A DNA stretch of 64,000 nucleotides, taken from Rusavskia elegans. Its lineage: Eukaryota > Ascomycota > Lecanoromycetes > Teloschistales > Teloschistaceae. Position numbers and translations under genes: made by a program. The stretch covers positions 1 through 64,000 of the forward strand of contig SAUG01000083.1 of NCBI GenBank assembly GCA_011316305.1. The letters run 5' to 3'. The notes beneath the pieces were generated by a model that was not told where the DNA came from, ran no database searches, and worked only from the letters and a program-made list of their open reading frames with translations. Below, piece by piece: positions 24,924 to 35,649 of the stretch. Numbering within the stretch: position 1 is the stretch's first letter; each line of letters opens with the position of its first letter.

Positions 24924-25811
24924 TTACTGCAGGTGTCGTCGATCTTCCTTCTCCGCATATAGACTAGACCCTGAATTTTTAGAGGTATTGTGCCTCTTCA
25001 ATATCCAGTAAGAATTTGGCCAGCTCGTTGTGTCTTCCATAAGTCGATTCTTGGCCATAGCGTAATTTTCCGCTTCATGGTCGGCCTTATTCACCAACTC
25101 ATCCCATGTTCTGATAAGCTCGGTTGTCATCGTGTTATCTGATCCATGACCTATAGAAGCGAGAGTCTTCTTTACTCCATGGAGACGAGTAAGCGGGCGA
25201 ATGATCCAAGCCATCTCCTCTCCTTTCCCAAGCTCATAACCATACATTGGATGCAAATGGATCAACAATTCGCCCAAATTGATGAACAGGACGGATAAGA
25301 TGTCGCAGGCTGACATCCAGGAAGGACCCCAAAGTGTTTTGGAGATCGTTGCACGTGGTCCAGTACGGTGTATGATCTTCTGAGGTCGTGGTCTCAGCTG
25401 TAGCTTAGTGATGCTTGAGCGAGCAAAAGCCGACATTCTCCCAAAAAAAGTTGTAATTACGTCCCGATCCGCGATTGGAAAGAAAGCGAAACGCATGTAT
25501 AACGCTGGAAGGGCTTCTCTATATGTCTGCTTGCTGCATTGAAGTATAGCAAGGCTTAAATGATGTTTGGGCTGCTTTGTGCAGTGAAGTATCAGATGTC
25601 CTGCATCTGAAGAAGCAATTGTATCGTCGGTGACAAGGACTTGGAGTTGTTGAGTAGTCGAAAGCTCGAAAACATAATGGTATACTGACAACCTGATCTC
25701 CAGGGGTAAAGAAAGGAAACACAGTTGCACGCAAAATCCATCCTTTTGCTGTGTGGAGGAATTCGTCGGAGCTGTACCGACATCTGGTGAACAACGAATA
25801 AGCCGGGCCAT
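24924..25811 (-). CDS. Hypothetical protein with an F-box/2EXR-like N-terminal motif
   Basis: A single open frame of 295 aa from ATG at 25,811 to TAA. Residues 31-48 (CFLSLPLEIRLSVYHYVF) match the LPxEIRxxIYxxVF signature of the many fungal F-box-like or 2EXR/DUF7730 proteins. It is followed, as in those proteins, by a hydrophobic LILHC...LSLAILQCSKQTYREALPALYMRFAF block, where a parent gene typically reads xLLxxCRQIYxEAxxxLY. Such proteins often act as adaptors or are of unknown role, and no catalytic residues are visible. Base use is like the flanking genes and no intron is needed. It lies tail to tail with the amine oxidase gene, so the two probably share a short 3' region and are not co-transcribed. 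It could be a lineage-specific protein. Confidence 0.75.
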   Translation of the reverse strand: MARLIRCSPDVGTAPTNSSTQQKDGFCVQLCFLSLPLEIRLSVYHYVFELSTTQQLQVLVTDDTIASSDAGHLILHCTKQPKHHLSLAILQCSKQTYREALPALYMRFAFFPIADRDVITTFFGRMSAFARSSITKLQLRPRPQKIIHRTGPRATISKTLWGPSWMSACDILSVLFINLGELLIHLHPMYGYELGKGEEMAWIIRPLTRLHGVKKTLASIGHGSDNTMTTELIRTWDELVNKADHEAENYAMAKNRLMEDTTSWPNSYWILKRHNTSKNSGSSLYAEKEDRRHLQ

Positions 25812-26450
25812 GTTTGTCGGTTCTGAAAATTGACCCTCGAGACTGATCGGCAGTAAGGTTTGTTGTAGGAATGAATACCTTGCTTTTGGTGGAAACTTTG
25901 GGGTGGTCTAGTCAACGAGTCATCGAGAAAATTTCCAACCCTTTGGAAGCTTGTGGCAGGATTTGACATGAGGCTCTGTACTAGCCCATGACTTTCGCTC
26001 TGGCACGGTTCGACAGCTTGCTCTACAGAATGCAACGGAGGGGCGCATCAACATACTCTCAACATACTCTCAACATACTCGTATTGAAATGGAATTGGTT
26101 CCCGACGGTATCAGGCCTGATCAGACGCTTGGCCGATCGTTCAAAGAATTTTTATTGATCAATACCCTACTCCCTTAATACTACACAAAGGTGATCAAGT
26201 ATAGAATGGCATTAAGTAGATAAACCTATTCTAAAGCAACTGTGTTCATTCTAAGACATATTAAAGGCATGTTTGCAAAGCGTTTTGATATAATTTACAA
26301 GTAAACGTGGCACCCGACTCTTCGTAATATATATGGTTGAAGCCGCAAGTACATATTCGTTCATATTAGACAGTCGATTAAACAATCGAATACTAAATTT
26401 TCTTTTCGGCAAGCAGCGAGGTGTATGTTCCTATCGTTATTTCTTATCTT
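25812..26450. other. Intergenic: 5' flank of the F-box-like gene and 3' flank of spermidine synthase
   Basis: About 640 bp of normal-composition DNA without a supported gene. It carries the start-side flank of the minus-strand F-box-like gene and, further right, AT-rich sequence (26,140-26,450) suited to the 3' UTR and polyadenylation of spermidine synthase. Open frames here are short and overlap the genes in other frames. Confidence 0.5.
26049..26081. repeat. 11-bp tandem repeat, three units (caacatactct)
   Basis: Three perfect or near-perfect head-to-tail copies about 240 bp upstream of the F-box-like gene. Probably slippage. Confidence 0.8.
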
Positions 26451-27549
26451 TCACCGCAAAGCTTTCCTGGCAAATACAGGCAGGACGAATGAAGCGCTAT
26501 GGATCTCTTTGTTGTAGTACTTGCACAGCTTCTCCTCCTCTTCTACGTCCCAGGAGCGCAAGGGTTCCTTTACGTTGCGATCTTTGTCTTTACAACAGAC
26601 CAAGAAGCCAATTTGACCTGAAGGATAGGTTGGGATGGTAGTGTAGCCGTACTCCACCCGAGGAAAGATCTCGAGACACGACTTGCGTAACTGCACGATA
26701 AGAGGTAGGTGTAGGTATTGGTTCTCAGCTGACGATCGATATGTCAGTACTCGGTAAAAGTCAGATGGCAGATGGTGGAGGCTGCTATGCTGTGTGATGA
26801 TGCATACCTTGTGTGATCACTATACCTCCCTCTCTCAAAGCCTCGTTCATCAGCTCGAAATAATTCTTCTCGAAAAGTGTCTTCGCTGGCCCATTAGGAT
26901 CCGAGCTATCAGTGATAATAACGTCGAATTCATTCTTGCGATTGCGTAGGAACTCGAATCCATCTTCAATGAATACGCTTGTATCTGGGTGTCGCAGCCC
27001 AATACTCATAGCCGGCAGGTATTTCTTAGAAAGACGGATAACTGCTTCGTCAATGTCGCAAAGGACGGCACTTTCCACTGTCGAATGCTTCATAACCTCA
27101 CGCAAGACACCCCCATCTCCTCCTCCAATAACGAGAACCTTCTTCGGATTTGGATGAGAGTTCATAGCTAGGTGAGTAATCATCTCTTGGTACCTGCTGA
27201 TATGATGAGCAGAGAGTTTAGATAAAGATGCGCAGGTCCAACCACTCACGCAAATTCATCGCTCTCCGTACACTGAATGGCACCGTCAAGGACAAGCACG
27301 ATTCCATGATTACTAGACTCGAATATGAGAATGTCCTGAAATTTGGACTTTTCGTGATGCAACACGCTGTTGACCTTGAGGGTCATCGCCTGGCCTGGCC
27401 ACAGGTTACCAATCTCTCGAAACCAGCCATCTGAACGAGACGTCAGCAAGGTGGCTGCAGAAAGCTGCGCGGCTAGGACACAAGACTCTCGTCCACTGTG
27501 GTATCGGGGACGACTGGCCTTTTATAGTATGGTGCGTGATTTCCGTCAT
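26451..27549 (-). CDS. SPE3: Spermidine synthase
   Basis: Transfers an aminopropyl group from decarboxylated S-adenosylmethionine to putrescine, giving spermidine; a cytosolic dimer in the family. Minus-strand exons 27,549-27,519, 27,430-27,250, 27,193-26,808 and 26,728-26,451 encode 291 aa, close to the yeast length (293). Seen: [14 protein letters not shown] start, [27 protein letters not shown] (94-99, dcAdoMet site), LCDIDEAVI, the catalytic TDSSDP (165-170), [11 protein letters not shown] (199-209), [11 protein letters not shown] and the usual [12 protein letters not shown] end. Introns are 88, 56 and 79 bp; introns 2 and 3 are GT-AG, intron 1 appears GC-AG. Odd points: Tyr204 where the family has Trp (...NQW/SMW...), and Ser67 where ERDEF is usual. 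It is either the only copy or a diverged paralogue; the window cannot decide. Confidence 0.92.
27431..27518 (-). other. SPE3: Apparent GC-AG intron 1 of spermidine synthase
   Basis: Exon 1 (ATG at 27,549) must end ...ATAAAAG for the frame to read IKDGWF. The next bases are GCCAGT, not GT. The 3' end is good: a CTGAC branch-point word, then CGTTCAG. No in-frame GT donor lies nearby: GTCGTC five bases on would shift the frame. So either a GC donor is used or splicing of this exon is impaired. Confidence 0.65.
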
Positions 27550-27867
27550 GTCAGGTCAGCTTGTAGGCGTGGTAAGGAAGGAGCGTTTACGGATCTGGCG
27601 ATGTTGGTTGCAAAACGAATTATTGCGAACCCCCACTATCGCTTGTCTCAGATTTATCAGACCACCGGACGCTAGCCGGATTGGGACCAAACCTCGCCGG
27701 AGGTCTGAGGTGATTTCGCACTTTTAGTGCCGTTTTGACCTTCCAGGTCGCGCCCCGCCTAGAGCCCCGCCTAGGGTCTACGCTAAGAATATTGCGACCG
27801 TACTTTACGTATCTAGAATCTCCGGCCCAAAAGTCGCGACTGATATAATCGTATATTTTCTAATAAC
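27550..27867. other. 5' flank of spermidine synthase, to the right edge of the gene island
   Basis: About 320 bp with normal CA/TG up to roughly 27,840, then RIP-type sequence and a hAT-type element. Contains the likely promoter. No open frame of note belongs here. Confidence 0.55.
27753..27770 (-). promoter_or_regulatory. Two CreA/Mig1-like GCGGGG words upstream of spermidine synthase
   Basis: ccccgc occurs twice, 12 bp apart, about 205-220 bp before the start codon. On the gene's strand this is GCGGGG, which fits the fungal carbon-repression consensus SYGGRG. Pairing is typical of functional sites, but the motif is short. Confidence 0.25.
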
Positions 27868-28184
27868 TAGACTGGCCGGTTCGAATCGGATTTCCGTCGA
27901 ACTGTCGGATATCCGATCCGATTTTAGTAATCCGATTCGGACTCGATCCGATTATATTATAGATTTAAATAATATATTTAGTTTTATTATAGATATTCTA
28001 ACTAGCGTAGTTAATTAATTAGAATTTTTTCAGTAAATTTATATAATAGTTATATTAGCTTTATATTTTTATATTAATATTTAGTATTTTTTCGGATCGG
28101 ATCGAATTAATTAACCCGGATTTAAAATCCGGCCGGATCGGATTAATTAATCCGGATTCGAAATCCGATCCGACGATCAATCTA
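27868..28184. mobile_element. hAT-type non-autonomous element (family L), 317 bp
   Basis: Starts TAGACTGGCC, ends GATCAATCTA (RIP-altered GGCCAGTCTA); perfect 8-bp target duplication CTAATAAC at 27,860-27,867 and 28,185-28,192. It marks the right border of the gene island. Confidence 0.9.
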
Positions 28185-28192
28185 CTAATAAC

Positions 28193-28879
28193 TAACGTAT
28201 ATCTTTCGTATAATTTCGTTTAATAACGCTATCCGAATTAGATTAAATTTTTTTAAAATTTTAATCAAATATAATAACTTAAAAGTACTTTTAATTATAA
28301 TCGAAAATAACGATTTTAAAATAGTAACGCGAAGTAAAATTATACGAAGAGATATTAAATACGTTTAAACGTTTCGTAAAAAATACTATACGTAATTTAT
28401 ATAATCCGTTTCGAAAACGTTACGTTATTCGAAATAATAATATCGCGAAATATCTCTGTTACGAATCTAGCGGATTTAATTAAATATATAAACTACGTAG
28501 AATCTAATAATATAAGGAACGATTATTTATATAATTAAAATTTTCAAAAAGTTTTGACAATTGAATAAATTGAATATAGAAATTTAAAAAAAATTAATAT
28601 AATTAATTTTCTGACTATACTAATTATATTAAATACGAAAAATTTTATAGATATATAAATTTCGAACTCGACGTTTTTATAATTCGTATTTAATTTATCA
28701 GTTATTATTATATACTATTTTAGCAATTAGGCTAACTTGTTATTTTATTACTTTTGATTAATTATCCGTTGCGTTTCGAATTTACAGATATTTTCTAAAA
28801 CCAAATATTTTTTAAATTTTATATTTTATAATAGTAGTTATAACAATTATATATATAGATATATATTAAATCACTGATT
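28193..28879. other. AT-rich RIP-mutated DNA, nothing recognised
   Basis: No frame, terminal repeat or domain seen. Confidence 0.5.
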
Positions 28880-29400
28880 TTCTATATACTATCAAATATT
28901 ATAAATGACTTTTTTGTATATATAATTTTTTAACGTCTATTAATTTAAATTTGAAAAACTTTAGTTTATTTAAAAATTTTGAAATAGCTGGATTTTATAT
29001 ATAGATTCGAATTTATAACGTTAAATATATATTAAATATAGAAATTGAAAATTTATATATATTAGATTCGATAAAATTTGATATGAATCTAATAGAACTA
29101 ATATATAAAGATTACTATTAATTTTATTATTTTTAAATCGATATTCGAAATCTACTAATTCGAAATTAATACTTTTTAGTTTATTTTAATAATTTAAATT
29201 GATTTTTTTAAAATTTATTAAATAAAATTTATAATATTAGATACGCGTTAAAAGTAGATAATTTCAAAAAGTTATATTTATTAATTAGATAAAAATTGAC
29301 GTCAATCTAATAAAAATTAATTTTGAATAATACTATCGATCTAATTTTGTATTTATAATTTTTCAACGTTTATTAATCGTTTTTCGATTATTTTTATTTT
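28880..29400. repeat. RIP-degraded relative of the 18.5 kb tandem repeat
   Basis: Shares the order of words with 18,461-19,040: tttttaacgtctattaatt..., then gaatttataacgttaaatatatattaaatata, recurring at about 28,930, 29,010 and 29,350. Strongly mutated, so unit borders are approximate. Confidence 0.5.
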
Positions 29401-30879
29401 TGTATATTGGGTCGTATATATCAAAAAAATATCATCTGTATATCGTCGGGTAAACAGCGGCTAAAAATGGATTTTTTCGCTAATTAGCGACTGTTTAAAA
29501 TTCGTTTAATATATTCAATATCCGTTTAGCACGGAGATTTTCCGAGCTTTTTCGAAATTCGAAAAAATTTAAAAAAAATTCGATTGAATCGTTTTAGATA
29601 AATTAGATTTATATAAAATATTCTTTGAAATTTTCGTAATATATTTTAACGAAAATTTACGTAAACGATATTGCTAAAACGTTATTCGAAACTAAACGAA
29701 TAAATCCGAAAATTTGAACTTTAAATAAAAATTTAGCGTTCGTATTCGTATCGGTACTAAATGTACTAAACGTGCTATATACGACTAAATAGCGGCTAAT
29801 TAACAGTTAATTAACGGCGATAATGACGTTTAGCGCCGAAATAATAGATTTATTCTATTATCTATAAACGGTTTATTTGATAAATTGTTATAATCGAAAT
29901 AGACAAGCCGATTATATCGCTGCGCCAAAAGAATACGAATCTAATTTCGAAAGATTATTTTAAATCGTTGATCGGCTATATATAGGCTAGTTATACTATA
30001 GATCGTAATATAAATACTACGAATCATTTTATTTTATAAATATAGTTATTTTACTAAATATTTATATATCGAAATTCTATTATTATTAAATTATTTAAAA
30101 GATTTTAGATAAATATTACAGTTCGTATAATATTGAATTAATGACGTCGAAAACGTATATTATATATAAAATAGAAAAGTTTTAATATTATAATAATATT
30201 GGTATATATAAATCTATAGTTTCAATTTAATTTAAAAATCGAAATTCGTTTATAAAAATTTTAGATTTTCTAAATAGTAGAGATTTTTTAATCAAATAAT
30301 AAAAGTTAAATATTAAGAATCAAATTATTGATATATAAATAGATATTTAAATTTTTGAATCATTTAATATTTAAAATGAAAATAATAAAAATCTATTAAA
30401 TTTTTCAATTTCGATATTGAAATCAAAAATATAATAAAAATAATCAACTGTTGGAAATATATAGACAAAATAGCTAGAATATATATTTTACGTAGAAATT
30501 AATTAAATATTGAAATATTAAATCGGTAAATATCAGCTATAAAAGAGAATCGGTAGAAGCAGTTTCGACGCCGTGTATATAGATAACGTATACGGGTGAT
30601 TGCAGCTGCTTTAAAAGCCGTATCTAATTTTACGACCCGTCTGCAATCCTATGAACCGCTAGAAAGAATACTATTTATCAGAATCTAATTGACGTTTGTT
30701 CGACGACCGCGGCAACGAAAAATAACTGGTCCGCGATTTTATATCTATTTGAAAACTTGTTCCGGCTGTAATTGACCGTTATAAAAATTCGCTTCGACGA
30801 GTATACCGTTTGTCTACGTAGACGGACTAAAGCGGAAAAGATCTTTCGTCGTAAATACGAAAACTAAATCAGGCTTTAA
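29401..30879. other. Mixed AT-rich stretch with two less-mutated patches
   Basis: 29,440-29,960 and 30,540-30,870 hold more CG and some CA/TG (gtgattgcagctgctt, ctgcaatcctatgaaccgct) than the rest. No gene or domain recognised. Bases 30,000-30,540 are plain RIP-type DNA. Confidence 0.4.
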
Positions 30880-32040
30880 TATTATAAATTATTTAAATTG
30901 CTGCAGTTTATATAAAATTTAGTAGATATAGAAATATTAGCTTATGGTACCGGTTGATTAATACGCTGATTAAATCCCGTTAACCGCGATTTATTAGTTT
31001 TATAGAACTCGCTATCCGATTAGATCTAGCGTTCAATCTTATTCGTTTATTTATAGAAAAATTTTCTATTTATAAAAAAATATTAAACTATTATTATTAT
31101 ATTAAATCGATCTATAATAATTAACGATAATAGAAATTTTATTTATATATATAATATTATAAATATATAACGTTTATAAATACTAATTTCTATTTATAAA
31201 TATTAAATTTATTTGTAATATTATACGTATTTTTGTAAATACCAATTAATTTTACTAAATATACTTAACTAGTAATATTTTCTATTTAACTATCGGTTTT
31301 TTTTTATATATTTTATATATTTAGATATAATTGAAATAAAGCGATTTTATAATTACTTTAAATTCTAATTAATTAAAATATTTTAAAATTTTTTTTAGAC
31401 GTTCTAACAAAATATTAATTGAATAAAATAATACTATATATAATATAATTAACAGATTTAGTCTAAAAAATTATTCGATATATTTTATTTGTTTTTAGCT
31501 AATTAGATAAAATATACGTTACTATCCGTTTTAAATTTTTAAAAAATTTAATATACGTTATATTTTTATTTTATTTTTAGTTATTATAGAACATTGTTTT
31601 TTATTATAACTTTACTATATTGATACGTAATATAATATAATTCTAATTTTATTATATAGTATTTAACTATAGAAATTTTATTTAATAAAGCGGATTTTAA
31701 ATTATATTTTAATCGTTATAATATTAATTATATTTTATAAAAATACTTTATATTTATAGAATCTCGTAAATACAACTTGCTAAAATATTAAATGTTTAAA
31801 AAATTTACTTTTTTTAAAATATTTTTTAATATCGAAATATAAAACTTTTATTAAACTAAAATATTTATTAATTTAGATTAGAAATTAGATACGAGATAAA
31901 ATAGAAAAAGTTTATTATAATATAGAAAAGTAATAGATTTTATCTTTATAAATCTATAATACGTTGTCTATATATCAGATCTAGAAGAAATCCCGATATA
32001 TTATACGTTTTATCTATTATCTATTAAAATCGACGTATCG
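30880..32040 (+). mobile_element. 5' portion of a G1 element, plus strand (LTR and internal start)
   Basis: LTR 30,880-31,223 (TATTATAAATT... to AATATTA) is followed by sequence aligning, reversed, with 16,616 downward of the complete G1 element (thresholds: words near 31,320-31,390). Only the beginning of the interior is present and it is heavily RIP-mutated, so no coding domain is readable. Confidence 0.6.
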
Positions 32041-32043
32041 AAA

Positions 32044-32155
32044 AGACGTAGAAACGTAGAGGCGTAGAAACGTAGAAGCGTAGAAGCGAAGAGGCGTGGA
32101 AGCGTAAAGGCGTAGAAATATAGAAACGAAGAGATATAAAGGCGTAGAAGTAAAG
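32044..32155. repeat. Minisatellite of 8-9-bp units (cgtagaag)
   Basis: About thirteen imperfect units of gcgtagaa/acgtagaa/gcgaagag in a row. It stands out in base composition from its AT-rich surroundings. Confidence 0.8.
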
Positions 32156-32520
32156 GATTGTAGATAATTTATATCTATATTATATTCCGAACTCTGTTAT
32201 AAAAATTAAATACTATATCCCGGCTTTTATATAATAGTTAAAGTAGATAGATACTACATTCTATACTATATACTAAATACTTCTATCGAATAGTCTATAT
32301 TGAAGATAATAGATATTAGAAATTAGCGTTAATATATATAATATTTTGAAAGCTAACTATTTATTTATAATATCGTAATATCGCGTTTTCTATAATATTA
32401 TCTATTTATTATTATTCAGAACTTTTTAAAATTATAATCTTTCGCGAAGGTATAGTATTAGTAGTAATAGTACCTCTGAATTTTAATATAGCTTCGTAAA
32501 AACCTAAATAGTACTAAAAT
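32156..32520. other. AT-rich DNA, nothing recognised
   Basis: No open frame or repeat relation seen. Confidence 0.45.
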
Positions 32521-32864
32521 TAGACTGGCCGGTTCGAGTCGAATTCCCGTCGAATTGTCGGATATCCGATCCGATTATATTATATATTTAATATATTACT
32601 TTTTCAATATTTTAATAAAAGTAATATATCTAGATAATATATTTAGTTTTACTATAGGCTCTCTAGCTAGCGTAGTTAATTAATTAAAAACTTTTTAGTA
32701 AAGTCGTATAAAAGTTATACTAGCTTTATACTTTTATATTAAAGTTTGGCGCTAAGATTTAGTTTTAGTAGATCGGGTTAGATTATAATTTAGGACCCGA
32801 AATTCGGTCGAGTCGGATCGGGTTAGCTAATTCGAGTTCGAAATCCGACCCGACGGTCAATCTA
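32521..32864. mobile_element. hAT-type non-autonomous element (family L), 344 bp
   Basis: Starts TAGACTGGCC, ends GGTCAATCTA. Flanks ACTAAAAT (32,513-32,520) and ACCAAAAT (32,865-32,872), an 8-bp duplication with one C-to-T change. Confidence 0.9.
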
Positions 32865-32951
32865 ACCAAAATAAAAAAAATAAAAAAAATAAAAGACGAA
32901 TAGAACGTTAAACTATATTATATAGAAAACGTTTAAAATATTTTTTAATAT

Positions 32952-33148
32952 TGTTATAAACCATTTAAACTGCCCGTATAGAGTTCAATAGATATAGAAA
33001 CACTGATTGATAGTATCGACTGACTAATACGCTGACTAAATTTCGTTAACCGCGGTTTATTAACTCTACGGGATTTATTATCCGATTCGGTTTAACGTTG
33101 AACTTTAATCGTTTATTTATAAAAGAACTTTCTATTTTAGATATCATC
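32952..33148 (+). repeat. G1 LTR fragment
   Basis: Begins TGTTATAAACCATTTAAAC (the TG start is preserved here) and follows the LTR through GACTAATACGCTGACTAAA and CCGTTAACCGCGG to about 33,148, then ends. No internal sequence is attached on the right. Confidence 0.7.
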
Positions 33149-33436
33149 TAATAAATCTGAATATACTATCAATTATTAATTAATAATAATAGTAAATTGA
33201 TTAATAATCAAAATTTTATTATAGATAATAGTAGATCAATTAATTATCTAAAATAAAATAACATTTTTAGTAATATTATATTATTAATTATAATCTATTA
33301 AAAGTAAGTGATTATTTTATCTAATAGAAGATTATTACTAAATAGAATATTATATTCAATGGTTATTTAATAGAATATTATATTCACTGATTATTTAATA
33401 GAATATTTTATAAAATGTTTTTATTATTATATATAA
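33149..33436. other. AT-rich DNA with repeated taataga/ttattaatta words
   Basis: Low-complexity sequence with locally repeated words (tagaatattatattcaatggttattt and variants, 33,340-33,410). No gene. Confidence 0.4.
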
Positions 33437-33651
33437 TATAGAATTCCAAGCTGATTTCCTATAGTTATAGAAGAGTGAGGCATTTATATATACAAGCATT
33501 TCCACGCTAGACTTATACCCGCTTCTATACCCGCTCTTATAATTAGCGACCGAATTAGTTTGTATCCGAATTCGTATATAACTATATAATCCAGATATAT
33601 ATTCTATAACCCTTTAAACCGTTTAAATAGTTTAGAATTCTAACTACTATA
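33437..33651 (-). repeat. G2 LTR, left (3') copy, 215 bp
   Basis: Begins TATAGAATTCC and ends CTACTATA in plus orientation. Immediately inside (33,652-33,664) is ctttcctcttctt, a polypurine tract on the minus strand, which shows that this is the 3' LTR of a minus-strand element. Confidence 0.88.
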
Positions 33652-35649
33652 CTTTCCTCTTCTTAAATAAAATATGGAGGGAAGTAAATATTTTCTAAAA
33701 CTAAATAGTAATAAAAATAAAACTATAACTAGTAATAATAAATAAGATAAAGCGAGGAGTATAAATTTACCTTCGTACGATTTATATAGAAGTAAATAAG
33801 TATATTAATAGGAACTCGCTAGCGACTACTATAACCTCGAACTTTTTAACTTTTAGAGCTTTTCCTTTTAATAATATTATCGATTATCTACTCTAATAAT
33901 AGTAATAATAACTATTATAGTATATCGTACCTAACCCGGCGGCAGTTAGAATTATTATAAAATCTTTATAAAATAATAGATAGCGTATTAATAAAGTAGT
34001 AATTATTATTTATAGAGGTAATTACTATCTTTATATAGTAATAGATACTATAAATTAAGCTATTTAATAGAAATATCGTTTATATTAGTAGTTCCGTTAA
34101 TTTATTTCGGGAAGCGTTACCCTTCCTAATAATTTCCGGCGCTAAAATATCGAAATTCGTATAAAATACTTTAGTAAACTTAGCCGATTTATCTAGATTA
34201 TATATCTATAATAGCTTAATACTATTTTCGTATAAATAAGTCGTTTTTTAGATATATACGATCTACTTTCCTTCGAATAACTAATTTTATTCTAGCTATA
34301 TAGGATTTAAGCGAATAAGCTTTATAGCCTTTATACTAGCGATATTACCCGTCCCTTTATATACTATATAAATATATAATAGAAATTCGGAGATATATAT
34401 AGTAACTATCTATTGAAGTACTATTAAAGTAAATATCCGTACTTATTTTTATATAGATCGTAATCTATAGTCGGTATAGAGTTTCTGTTACGGGTATAGA
34501 TCCCGTAATCTCCTAGAAAACGAGCAGGTACGAGAGTTAGAAGCCGTATAAACGATAATTCTATACCGCTTCCTCCTACTCTACTATAGCTACGTCGATT
34601 ATCGTCGAGGCGAATTATAGACTATAACGTTTTTCCGCCCGATTTCCTATAGGATAATAGGAGCTTTAGTCCTCTAGCTTTATCCTCCTAGTCTACTATT
34701 AATAACTCTAATAGATCTAGATATAAAGATAAACTTTCTATAACCTAAACCGAAATCTCGTTAACGAATATAGTTAAAAGAGGAAAGGCTAGTAGTCGTC
34801 CGTTAACTAGATCTCTATTATATATATTAAAAGCTACGAACTTATATAACTATATACTTTTATCGGATACCGATTATATATAATTAGAATTTTAATTCGG
34901 TTTCGAGCTTTTTTAGGAATCGTTTCCTCTTTCCTCTATACCTTCGGACCTAAAAAGTATACTACCTTTACCGGCCGCTCCTATTAATACCTATATAGCT
35001 CGCCGTAAGGTTTACTATATATATATTTTTAAGGTATAGTATATAGTAGCTTAATATTAAATAGATCGGCTCTAAAGCGAGAGGAAACGCGAATACGAAA
35101 ACCTTAATCTTACTAATAAGGATTACTCTAGTCCTAAATAGATATTTCGGCTTCGTCGGAAGCAGTAAATATACTAAAACTAAAAAGTAATAGATAGTTA
35201 TTTAGACTTCGGCGTAGCTATATTTAAAGTACGATAGTTATATTATAAAAGGCGGCCTTATTATATCTCCGCTTTATATTAGAATATAGGGGGGTTTAAC
35301 TCGCCGAATTTTTAATTTAAGTTATTCTAGTTAAGAAATATATATTATACGTATTCTAGAATAAAAAACTATATCTAAAGTTATTATTAAATTTTTATTA
35401 AATATAATTTCGTAAACTAGTAAAAAGCTCCGTTTTAGTATTATTTTAGAATTATTTATATCTTTATTTACTCTTTACTTTACGGGAAATTAATAAGAAT
35501 AACTTTTTCTTAAAATAAATAAAAGGTAAAGATATTATATTTAATTTAAAATTAAAGTATATTTTAACGTATATAAATATATAAAATAATAAATAAAACT
35601 AAAAATCTAATTAATCTTTCCCTTTTCTAGAAGTTTATATCTTATCGTC

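Noticed and set aside
25592..26035. Minus-strand open frame overlapping the start of the F-box-like gene
   Set aside because: It overlaps in another frame and lacks the LPxEIR motif; no support as a gene.
26333..26641. Plus-strand open frame opposite the end of spermidine synthase
   Set aside because: A shadow of the conserved coding exon on the other strand, with no family features.
27515..27530. TATAAAAG as a TATA box of spermidine synthase
   Set aside because: It lies inside the first exon (Thr-Ile-Lys codons), downstream of the ATG that gives the expected N-terminus.
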